The notes under the pieces are model-generated. The model did not search any database, was not told the origin of the DNA, and saw only the letters and a program-made list of their open reading frames with translations. From NCBI GenBank assembly GCA_002167365.1, contig NHCU01000035.1:1-6875 (forward strand): 6,875 bases of DNA, read 5' to 3'. The stretch comes from Betaproteobacteria bacterium TMED41. GTDB lineage: Bacteria > Pseudomonadota > Gammaproteobacteria > Burkholderiales > Burkholderiaceae_A. A program made the position numbers and the translations under genes. This document shows, in pieces, positions 1 to 5,585 of the stretch (position 1 is its first letter; every line of letters starts with the position of its first letter).

Positions 1-818
1 AAACTAATTTCCTCCCCTTCAGTGGCAATAAATGAGCCATCCCACATGGTTTTTGCTTCTTTTGCAATTTCATTTAAAAAATCATCATCATGTGATGGAT
101 CGTGATGGAAAATAGCCATTTTTTTAACTCCAGCTTTTGTACACAAACGTACTCCTTCTTGCCAAGTAGAGTGACCCCAGCCTTTGAATTTGGGATATTC
201 TGCATCAGTATAAGTTGCATCATATATAACAAGATCTGCGTTGGCTATTAGATTTAAAATATTTTCGTCAGGTTCATCTATCGTGTGTTCAGTATCCGTG
301 ACATAACACACAGAATTTCCTAAATAATTAACTCTATACCCAGTTGCACCTTTTGGATGGTTTAAAGGTGCTGTTTGAATTTCAATTTCATCACTTAAAA
401 AAAATGTTTCACCCGCTTGAAAGTCGTTGTAACTAATTGAGGCTTGCATTATATCAATAGAAACTGGAAAAGTTGGATTTTTCATTTGGTTGGATAAAAC
501 ATCAAAGATTTTTGTGTCACTTTCACCCAAATTTCCACAAAAAACACTTAGTTCAGTTCCAGAAGTGTAAGCTGGCTTGAAAAAAGGAAACCCATTTATA
601 TGATCCCAATGAGTATGTGAAAACATTATTGATGCTTTATTAATCTTCTCTTTGAGCATGTAATTACCCAAAGTCCTAATCCCAGTTCCAGTATCAAAAA
701 TAATCAAATCTGAACCACACTCAACACTCACGCAAGATGTGTTACCTCCGTACTTCATGTAATGATTGTTCGGGCAGGCTATGCTACCTCTGACCCCCCA
801 AAATTTTGTTCTTAACAT
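1..818 (-). CDS. MBL-fold metallo-hydrolase, RNase Z/phosphodiesterase-like (3' end beyond window)
   Basis: The gene reads leftward from ATG at 818-816 and is still open at base 1, giving 272 residues with the C-terminus missing. An in-frame TGA lies just upstream of the ATG, and AAAGG (834-830) sits 11 bases before it, so the start is secure. The metal-site motif H68-T-H70-W-D72-H73 is present. Further likely ligands are H154 (NHPKG), D175 (VTDTE) and H238 or H239 (FHHDP). An ATY...GHST segment (residues 201-217, H216) resembles the catalytic histidine motif of RNase Z-like phosphodiesterases. There is no signal peptide, so it is probably a cytoplasmic zinc- or metal-dependent hydrolase of a phosphoester. 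The exact substrate is unknown. The divergent CNB-domain genes make a cyclic nucleotide a reasonable guess, but this is inference. The visible length is close to that of a whole family member, so only a short C-terminal piece should be missing. Confidence 0.88.
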   Translation of the reverse strand, partial: MLRTKFWGVRGSIACPNNHYMKYGGNTSCVSVECGSDLIIFDTGTGIRTLGNYMLKEKINKASIMFSHTHWDHINGFPFFKPAYTSGTELSVFCGNLGESDTKIFDVLSNQMKNPTFPVSIDIMQASISYNDFQAGETFFLSDEIEIQTAPLNHPKGATGYRVNYLGNSVCYVTDTEHTIDEPDENILNLIANADLVIYDATYTDAEYPKFKGWGHSTWQEGVRLCTKAGVKKMAIFHHDPSHDDDFLNEIAKEAKTMWDGSFIATEGEEIS

Positions 819-987
819 TGTTGATCAAACCTTTAGAAGTTTTGGATTTTTTTTTAATGTGATTAATTTTAAAGTTTTTATTAAACTACACCCAAATCAG
901 ATTACTCAATCTTATTGTTTTTATAATATTTAAATGTAATTATAGTCTCAAAGTAACATTTTATTATCTATATAATGGAACATTATA
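819..987. promoter_or_regulatory. Divergent intergenic region between the MBL and CNB genes
   Basis: This 169-bp, very AT-rich gap separates two genes that read away from each other, so it must hold both promoters if each is transcribed on its own. Plus-strand TATAAT matches occur at 922-927 and 971-976, and a minus-strand TATAAT at 944-939. The 922 site would leave a leader of about 55 bases for the CNB gene. The 971 site would put the transcript start almost on the start codon. None has a convincing -35 element. Two possible operator traces are a TGTGA half-site (858-862) without a matching right half, and the perfect palindrome TTGATCAA (821-828) just upstream of the MBL start. In such AT-rich DNA, chance TATAAT matches are expected. 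I see no open frame or RNA gene here. Confidence 0.45.
830..834 (-). promoter_or_regulatory. Ribosome binding site of the MBL gene
   Basis: AAAGG on the minus strand lies 11 bases before ATG 818-816. Together with the in-frame TGA just upstream, it fixes this start. Confidence 0.5.
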
Positions 988-990
988 ATG
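981..990. repeat. 10-bp perfect palindrome overlapping the first CNB start codon
   Basis: CATTATAATG equals its own reverse complement, and its last three bases are the start codon at 988. The octamer TATAATGG occurs twice here (971-978 and 984-991), a direct repeat with a 13-base period. This could be an operator or a small RNA hairpin over the translation start. It could also be chance in AT-rich DNA. Confidence 0.35.
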
Positions 991-1476
991 GGCAAAACTA
1001 AATTTTCTGTTGATAGAAAAACCTTTGAGGAACTGAGCTTAACCGAGTCTAAATTAATGAGTTCTACAGATTTTTTTGATAAAAAAAATCTCTCAAGCCA
1101 AGAAAGGCTTTTTTACCGTGTTTGGGCTGATGAAGACTTAAAACTTGGCGTTTTTGAACCGGGAAAAATAATTCAAAAAAAAGGTGAAATTCCAGGTACA
1201 GCTTTCATCATTACTCTCGGTGAAGCTATGACAAATGATAATGAACATCAATATTTCTTTGGACCTGGCTCTGTAATCGGACTCGCTGAAGGCTTATGTG
1301 AAGAAAAAAGTCGATACGAGTTTACAGCCAATGGGGTTGTAAATTGCAAAATAATTCAAATCCCAAGTGCTATGAGAGAGTTACAACTAACAAATACTGG
1401 TTTAAAAGGTATTTGTAGGATGACCTTGCAAAGAGTTCTTGGTGAAAAAATCTCAATACCGGAATATATGAAGTAA
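988..1476 (+). CDS. Divergent cyclic-nucleotide-binding (CNB) type domain protein, 162 aa
   Basis: The protein is a single-domain, soluble type with no signal peptide, membrane segment or DNA-binding helix-turn-helix. Residues 1-48 are a charged, probably helical lead. Residues about 52-128 follow the CNB beta-roll pattern: FEPGKIIQKKGE (56-67), then AFIITLGEAM (72-81), FFGPGSVIG (90-98) and a final VVNCKIIQI strand (117-125), followed by C-terminal helices. In a classic phosphate-binding cassette, a glutamate and a following arginine hold the cyclic phosphate. Here only E101 and R109 are candidates, and the surrounding sequence (KSRYEFTANG) does not match well, so ligand binding may be lost or altered. 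The ATG is the first possible start, because an in-frame TAA lies at 973-975. A weak GGAA (977-980) precedes it by seven bases. The gene is 31 bases upstream of a second CNB gene and probably co-transcribed with it. The fold assignment is by pattern only. Confidence 0.68.
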   Translation: MGKTKFSVDRKTFEELSLTESKLMSSTDFFDKKNLSSQERLFYRVWADEDLKLGVFEPGKIIQKKGEIPGTAFIITLGEAMTNDNEHQYFFGPGSVIGLAEGLCEEKSRYEFTANGVVNCKIIQIPSAMRELQLTNTGLKGICRMTLQRVLGEKISIPEYMK

Positions 1477-1492
1477 AAAATTTCAATAGATT

Positions 1493-1498
1493 GGAAGA
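1493..1498 (+). promoter_or_regulatory. Ribosome binding site of the second CNB gene
   Basis: GGAAGA lies nine bases before ATG 1508. An in-frame TAG at 1487-1489 rules out a longer ATG-initiated form, so the small size of the protein is genuine unless there is a frameshift. Confidence 0.6.
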
Positions 1499-1507
1499 TA
1501 TAAAATT

Positions 1508-1867
1508 ATGAATAGTGTTGAATACTCTGATGGTAGCATGCTGTTTAAGAAAAAAGAAAAAGCATCAAACTTCTATGTTTTAAAGTCAGGGGAAGTTCAA
1601 CTTTTTGATCCAGATAAAAATAAAACTCTGGCTGTCTTAAAGCCAGGCGCCTCATTTGGTGAGCAAGCTATTTTAGCCGGGGGGGTGAGAAGTGTATCAG
1701 CAAAAGCGATTGGTAATGTGGTTTGTATTGAAATCTCAGCAAATGCTCTTAAACAAATGTTGGAAAATAGTCCCGGAATCATAAAATCTGTTTTTGAAGC
1801 ACTATTACTTCAGTTGTATATGCATAACGATTTAAGAGGAAAAGGCTATCCATTCAATATGAGTTAA
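1508..1867 (+). CDS. Stand-alone cyclic-nucleotide-binding domain protein, 119 aa
   Basis: This is a minimal CNB domain of the CRP/protein-kinase-A regulatory type. It opens directly at the first beta strand (YSDGSMLFKKKEKASNFYVLKSGEVQLF cannot be given whole; key points are D8-G9, Y23-V24 and G28-E29). It then shows LKPGASFGEQAIL (45-57) and a phosphate-binding cassette with F50-G51-E52 and R61-S62. The Glu-to-Arg spacing of nine matches the PKA-type pocket. Two helices end the protein (about 78-107). There is no helix-turn-helix, so it is not a CRP-like transcription factor by itself; it more likely acts through a partner protein. The usual N-terminal helical bundle of CNB domains is nearly absent. 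A run of seven G (1679-1685) lies immediately before the binding arginine. The stop codon overlaps that of ccmH on the other strand. Ligand binding (cAMP, cGMP or other) is inferred from the motif only. Confidence 0.82.
   Translation: MNSVEYSDGSMLFKKKEKASNFYVLKSGEVQLFDPDKNKTLAVLKPGASFGEQAILAGGVRSVSAKAIGNVVCIEISANALKQMLENSPGIIKSVFEALLLQLYMHNDLRGKGYPFNMS
1864..1867. other. Overlapping stop codons of convergent genes
   Basis: The palindrome TTAA supplies TAA to the plus-strand CNB gene (1865-1867) and TAA to the minus-strand ccmH gene (1866-1864). The two genes therefore overlap tail to tail by four bases, with no intergenic DNA. Confidence 0.95.
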
Positions 1868-2301
1868 TTTTTCTTTTTTGAATGTTTTTTAATTGTATTG
1901 GCTGCTATTAACATTGCTAGAAAAACAACAATAAACGGGCCAATCCATAAGCCTATATTTTCGATTGATATCTGTGGGTCATACAATACAAACTCTCCGT
2001 ATCTTTCCTCCATATAAGAAAAAATTTCATTATCACTTTTTCCTCGACTAATCTGCTCAGCAACTTGAGTTTTTAAATCCACTGCAAGACCAGCATTTGA
2101 ATCAGCAACTGTTTGATTTTGACATACAAGGCACCGAAGCTCGTTTGTAATCTTTTGGAATCTTTCTTCATCGGCAATTGATAACTTGCTATTTTCATTT
2201 TTTATATTCTGTGAATTATTTTGAGCATATTGTAACGAAATTTTATTTTCTGTGGTCGTGCCCATTACAGGAGAAAATGAAGGAAATTTTAAATTATTCA
2301 T
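1864..2301 (-). CDS. ccmH: CcmH, cytochrome c maturation thiol-reductase/heme lyase subunit
   Basis: CcmH reduces or holds the CXXC cysteines of apocytochrome c on the outer face of the inner membrane and works with CcmF in heme ligation. The hallmark L55-R56-C57-L58-V59-C60-Q61 is present, followed by QTVADSNAGLAVDLK (63-77) and MEERYGEFVLYDP (97-109). One membrane helix follows (about 115-137), then a basic tail (KKHSKKKN) that should stay inside. At 145 aa it is the short form without a fused CcmI-like TPR region. The N-terminus is odd: residues 1-40 are polar and rich in N, Q and S, with no hydrophobic core, although the family normally starts with a cleaved signal peptide. The ATG has no good ribosome binding site, and no other start codon exists upstream before the in-frame TAA at 2337-2335. 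It begins 22 bases after the dsbE stop. Identity is secure; the exact N-terminus is not. Confidence 0.93.
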   Translation of the reverse strand: MNNLKFPSFSPVMGTTTENKISLQYAQNNSQNIKNENSKLSIADEERFQKITNELRCLVCQNQTVADSNAGLAVDLKTQVAEQISRGKSDNEIFSYMEERYGEFVLYDPQISIENIGLWIGPFIVVFLAMLIAANTIKKHSKKKN

Positions 2302-2323
2302 AACTTTACATAAAAAACAATTT

Positions 2324-2866
2324 CTAATTATTGATTAATGGAGCCAAGTGGTCATCAAAAAAACTTGGCTGAATGGGACCAATATTTTTGTAACGAATTA
2401 TTCCATTAGAATCGATGATAAAAGTTTCAGGTATACCATAGACTCCATAATCTATTCCAACTTCACCTTTTGAATCGACTAAAACTTTTGAGTAAGGGTT
2501 TCCATTTTTTTCTAACCAATTATTAGTTTTGTTCGGGTCATCCTTATATGCCAAACCAACAAACTTAATTTTAGGGTTTTCTTTCGCTAATTTCATGAGA
2601 ATTGGGTGTTCAATTTGACATGCCACACACCATGAGGCAAATACATTTAAAACCCATATTTTTCCATCCCAAAATTTTGGGCTAAGCGATGATTTAACAC
2701 TGGGTTTTTTTAATTCTTGGTCTAATGTGGTCAAGTTAAAATCGGGAGCTTTTTTGTTCAACCTTACAGAGGGTATATAGGATGGGTCGTTTCCTAATCC
2801 AAAAAAGAAAAGAACTATAAAAACCAGCAGTATTGCAAAGGGAAGCCATACTTTTAGAAGATTCAT
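2324..2866 (-). CDS. dsbE: CcmG/DsbE, membrane-anchored thioredoxin-like thiol:disulfide oxidoreductase
   Basis: CcmG is a periplasmic thioredoxin-fold protein that passes electrons from CcdA or DsbD to the cysteines of CcmH and apocytochrome c. An uncleaved N-terminal membrane helix (about 7-24) anchors it. The conserved KKAPDFNLTTLD (38-49) opens the thioredoxin domain. The active site is W79-C80-V81-A82-C83 in the context NVFASWCVACQIEHP. The cis-proline loop is GVYGIPETF (141-149, P146). At 180 aa the protein is of usual length. The gene starts 10 bases after the ccmF stop with no obvious Shine-Dalgarno sequence, so translation is probably coupled to ccmF. The WCVAC form is one I associate with betaproteobacterial CcmG; that is a recollection, not a test. 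Confidence 0.95.
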   Translation of the reverse strand: MNLLKVWLPFAILLVFIVLFFFGLGNDPSYIPSVRLNKKAPDFNLTTLDQELKKPSVKSSLSPKFWDGKIWVLNVFASWCVACQIEHPILMKLAKENPKIKFVGLAYKDDPNKTNNWLEKNGNPYSKVLVDSKGEVGIDYGVYGIPETFIIDSNGIIRYKNIGPIQPSFFDDHLAPLINN

Positions 2867-2876
2867 GTGATATTTA

Positions 2877-4973
2877 TTAAAAGGATTTAGTTTCAGGTTG
2901 TTTTGAAATTATATTTTTTGAATCTAAAAAATTTGGATTTTTAACTTTCTCACCTTGAGGTTGTAATTTTTTTTGATTAAAGTACCTTTTATCTAACATA
3001 GCCAAGCCACCACCTAACGACATTAAAAGGCATCCGAACCAAACCCAACCCATAAGAGGTTTATAGCTAGCACGTATTGTCCAAGAAGTTTCGTCAGTGA
3101 GCTCACCAGATTTTAGAGTAGTTGGTTCCCCAAGAGAAACATAAAAATCTCCAAAAAAGCCATAGAGTATTGAAGCTTCAGTCATTAGATCATCGCTACG
3201 TATGTATTTTCTTTTTTGAGGAGACAACAGATTTATTTTTTTTGAATCTCTTTGTCTCAATTCAAACAAACCCTCAATACCAGTAAAGTTAGGTCCGGAA
3301 ATCGGTTTTACACCTAAAAATTTAAGATCATGATTACCAACCATTTGAGTCTGATTAGGCTTGATTACTAAATCTTTTTCTACTTGATATGTCATTACAA
3401 AAACGACTCCAGCACAGAAAATAGCAATTCCCGAATGTGCAATTATCATTCCCCAATAAGCAGCACCAAGTTTTCTAATTCTTTTTGAAACAAGAATTAA
3501 ATTTGGGTTTCCGATTTCAACAGCACGTTGTTTAAGTAATTGCAATCTTTGAAAAGCAGAATACAAAGTAGCTAATAAAAGAGTAACTGCTGCGGTGATT
3601 CCAATAGCCGAGGCAAAACTAGTTTGCTTCATGAAAAACACAAAGAATGCTGCAATAATTACTGCAATACTAACTGGTATTGTAAGTGATCTAAAAGCAG
3701 GCAGTAAATTTGAGTCTTTCCACATTATCCATGGAGCAAGAGACATAAAGAAAACAGCAGGAAGAAGCATGGGTGTAATTACACTGTTAAAGTAAGGAGG
3801 TCCAACTGACATTTTTCGTCCTGTGATTACTTCAGCTATTAATGGGTACAAAGTTCCAAGCATTACTACTGCCAAAGACCCAGCCATCAAAACATTGTTA
3901 ACTAAAAGAAGACTTTCCCTGGAGATTGGCGAGAAATTCTCACCCATACCAAGCTTGTTTGTTTTTGTTCCGTAAAGCATAAATGCTGACCCAACAATCA
4001 CAGTTAACATAATTAGGATAAACACGCCTCTTGTCGGATCACTAGCAAAGGAATGAACGGAAGTGAGAACGCCGGATCTAACCAAAAAAGTTCCCAATAG
4101 TGAAAAAGCAAACGCAATAATTGAGAGCAACACAGTCCAGCTTTTGAGTGCATTTCTTTTGTCTGTCACAGCCAAGGAATGCATAAGAGCAGTACCAGCA
4201 AACCAAGGCATCAGGGACGCATTCTCAACAGGATCCCAAAACCACCAACCTCCCCATCCAAGCTCTCTATATGCCCACCAACTGCCTAACAAAATACCCA
4301 TCGTTAAAAATGACCACGCTGCATTAGCCCATGGTCTGGACCATTTTGCCCATGTTGAATCAATTTTTCCTTCCAATAAAGCAGCAACAGCTAATGCAAA
4401 ACAAACAGAAAAACCAACATACCCCATGTAAAGCATTGGGGGGTGAATTATCATGAAAGGATCCTGTAACAATGGATTTAAATCTCGACCTGCAATTGGA
4501 GCCGGAAATATTCGATCAAAGGGATTAGATGTAAAGATCAAGTAAAGAAGAAAGATAGCTTGAAGTAACAACAAAATCGAAATTACTTTAACTTGAAAAC
4601 GATCCTCTAAGGGTTTGGACAACAAAGACACGGCAGTAGTCCAGCCTGAAAGCATTAGTATCCATAACAAGAAAGAACCTTCATGAGATCCCCATGTGGC
4701 AGCTAATTTATACTGTAGCGGTAATAAGGCATTAGAATTTTGTGCTACAAGTAAAACTGAAAAATCACTAACAGCAAAGAGATTCATTAACAAAATAAAT
4801 GTAGTTAAGATAACGATGTTAACTAAAACAGCTGTTTGTGAAAGGGATCTTCTCAGATCTAAAAAGTTTATTTTCTCACTTGCAAATAAGTTAATTAACA
4901 AGCCTCGGGCACCATAAAATGTACTGACTATCAATGCAAAAGCAAGCAAAAATTGACCGAGTTCAGCTATCAC
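2877..4973 (-). CDS. ccmF: CcmF, heme lyase integral membrane subunit
   Basis: CcmF takes heme from holo-CcmE and attaches it covalently to the CXXCH motif of apocytochrome c, together with CcmH. The 698-aa sequence is strongly hydrophobic, with many membrane helices. The heme-handling tryptophan-rich WWD signature lies at residues 239-257 (GWGGWWFWDPVENASLMPW). Four histidines match the known CcmF heme ligands in position and context: H177 (HPPMLYMGYVG), H265 (LMHSLAV), H307 (SVHSFASDP) and H513 (IAHSGIA). Residues about 525-635 form the large periplasmic domain before the last helix (about 640-659). A polar C-terminal tail of about 39 residues follows, making the protein somewhat longer than E. 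coli CcmF. The start is GTG (4973-4971), supported by AAGG ten bases upstream and an in-frame TAA further up. It begins 18 bases after ccmE. Confidence 0.97.
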   Translation of the reverse strand: MIAELGQFLLAFALIVSTFYGARGLLINLFASEKINFLDLRRSLSQTAVLVNIVILTTFILLMNLFAVSDFSVLLVAQNSNALLPLQYKLAATWGSHEGSFLLWILMLSGWTTAVSLLSKPLEDRFQVKVISILLLLQAIFLLYLIFTSNPFDRIFPAPIAGRDLNPLLQDPFMIIHPPMLYMGYVGFSVCFALAVAALLEGKIDSTWAKWSRPWANAAWSFLTMGILLGSWWAYRELGWGGWWFWDPVENASLMPWFAGTALMHSLAVTDKRNALKSWTVLLSIIAFAFSLLGTFLVRSGVLTSVHSFASDPTRGVFILIMLTVIVGSAFMLYGTKTNKLGMGENFSPISRESLLLVNNVLMAGSLAVVMLGTLYPLIAEVITGRKMSVGPPYFNSVITPMLLPAVFFMSLAPWIMWKDSNLLPAFRSLTIPVSIAVIIAAFFVFFMKQTSFASAIGITAAVTLLLATLYSAFQRLQLLKQRAVEIGNPNLILVSKRIRKLGAAYWGMIIAHSGIAIFCAGVVFVMTYQVEKDLVIKPNQTQMVGNHDLKFLGVKPISGPNFTGIEGLFELRQRDSKKINLLSPQKRKYIRSDDLMTEASILYGFFGDFYVSLGEPTTLKSGELTDETSWTIRASYKPLMGWVWFGCLLMSLGGGLAMLDKRYFNQKKLQPQGEKVKNPNFLDSKNIISKQPETKSF

Positions 4974-4983
4974 TTTGGATTTA

Positions 4984-4987
4984 CCTT
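4984..4987 (-). promoter_or_regulatory. Ribosome binding site deciding the GTG start of ccmF
   Basis: AAGG on the minus strand lies ten bases before GTG 4973-4971. The next in-frame ATG is far inside the first membrane region, so this site supports the GTG start. Confidence 0.6.
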
Positions 4988-4991
4988 GATA

Positions 4992-5429
4992 TTAGTTGTA
5001 ATCTTCATCTTCATTTAGTTTTCCAAGTTTCGGGGGCATATAATTTTCATCGTGTTTGGCTAAAATTTCTGTTGACTTAAATACACCATTTTCGATTTTT
5101 CCCTGAGCAACTACCCCTTTACCCTCTTTGAAAAGATCGGGCACAACACCAGTGTAATTGACTTTAATTATATTTTGCTTTTCGTCTATAACCTTAAAAT
5201 TAATTTCAAGAGAGTTTTCTTTTTTTTCTATTGAACCATTCTGAACCATTCCACCAAGTCTAATTTGTCTGTCAGAGGGTGCATCTCCATTTAATATTTG
5301 ACTTGTAGTATAAAAAAAAACGAGATTTTCTTCAAAAGACTTGATGATGGCGAAACAAGTCAAGAAAATTACGATGATTAGGCTTAATATCCAAAATAAT
5401 CTTTTGTAGCGCTTTGTGTTCAATAGCAT
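4992..5429 (-). CDS. ccmE: CcmE, periplasmic heme chaperone
   Basis: CcmE binds heme covalently through one histidine and carries it from the CcmABCD complex to CcmF. A single N-terminal membrane helix (about 11-29) follows a basic start (KRYKR). The periplasmic OB-fold beta barrel includes RQIRLGGMV (54-62), EINFKVID (75-82) and V106-A108-G110. The heme-binding motif is L123-A124-K125-H126-D127-E128-N129-Y130-M131-P132-P133, with H126 the covalent ligand and Y130 the axial ligand, as in the HXXXY type of CcmE. A short flexible acidic tail ends the protein. At 145 aa it is of normal length. The start ATG is 18 bases after the ccmD stop and has no strong Shine-Dalgarno sequence, which suggests coupling. 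Confidence 0.97.
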   Translation of the reverse strand: MLLNTKRYKRLFWILSLIIVIFLTCFAIIKSFEENLVFFYTTSQILNGDAPSDRQIRLGGMVQNGSIEKKENSLEINFKVIDEKQNIIKVNYTGVVPDLFKEGKGVVAQGKIENGVFKSTEILAKHDENYMPPKLGKLNEDEDYN

Positions 5430-5447
5430 GTTTGACTTTTATTTTGA

Positions 5448-5585
5448 TTAACTCTCAGTGTCTTTGAGCATATTTTTCACGAGTTGTTCCCTTTTCCGGG
5501 TATTTAAAGATGAAAAAAAATAATCAAGCAAGATAATGATCACTGTAATGATCACACAAATTACAATAACCATTTGATGGCTCAT
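5448..5585 (-). CDS. ccmD: CcmD, small membrane protein of the heme-loading complex
   Basis: This 45-aa protein runs from ATG 5585-5583 to TAA 5450-5448. It has one hydrophobic helix (residues about 5-24, rich in V and I), then the basic stretch T29-R30-K31-R32-E33 and a charged cytoplasmic tail. This matches the layout of CcmD, which helps release holo-CcmE from CcmABC. Its place between ccmC and ccmE is the canonical one. The start overlaps the ccmC stop as ATGA, and AGGA lies ten bases upstream. A 12-base repeat unit within the gene encodes VIIT-VIII in the membrane helix. CcmD is poorly conserved in sequence, so the call rests on size, topology and position. Confidence 0.9.
   Translation of the reverse strand: MSHQMVIVICVIITVIIILLDYFFSSLNTRKREQLVKNMLKDTES
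5534..5555. repeat. Short tandem duplication inside ccmD
   Basis: The decamer TAATGATCAC occurs at 5534-5543 and again at 5546-5555, a 12-base period equal to four codons. It encodes part of the CcmD membrane helix (VIIT then VIII on the minus strand), so a gain or loss of one unit would keep the frame. Confidence 0.7.

Noticed and set aside
854..876. Full CRP-type operator
   Set aside because: Only the left half (TGTGA) matches; the right half position reads TTAAA instead of TCACA.
971..976. TATAAT as the main -10 of the first CNB gene
   Set aside because: It would start the transcript only a few bases before the ATG and downstream of the GGAA ribosome site, and it has no good -35.
1597..1782. 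61-codon open frame on the minus strand
   Set aside because: It lies wholly inside the second CNB gene on the opposite strand, has no family resemblance, and the plus-strand protein has a clear CNB motif.
1861..1890. T-rich stretch after the CNB stop as an intrinsic terminator
   Set aside because: No GC-rich stem precedes the T runs, and the stretch is coding sequence of ccmH.
3595..3795. 66-codon open frame on the plus strand
   Set aside because: It lies antisense to ccmF, which is strongly supported; it is a shadow frame with no domain.
4063..4431. 122-codon open frame on the plus strand
   Set aside because: It lies antisense to the WWD region of ccmF, where constrained codons keep the opposite frame open; the translation looks like no known protein.
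4438..4443. Run of six G in ccmF as a slippage site
   Set aside because: It encodes the conserved H177-P178-P179 heme-ligand motif, so the run is explained by protein constraint.
4696..4917. 73-codon open frame on the plus strand
   Set aside because: It is antisense to the 5' part of ccmF with no supporting motif.
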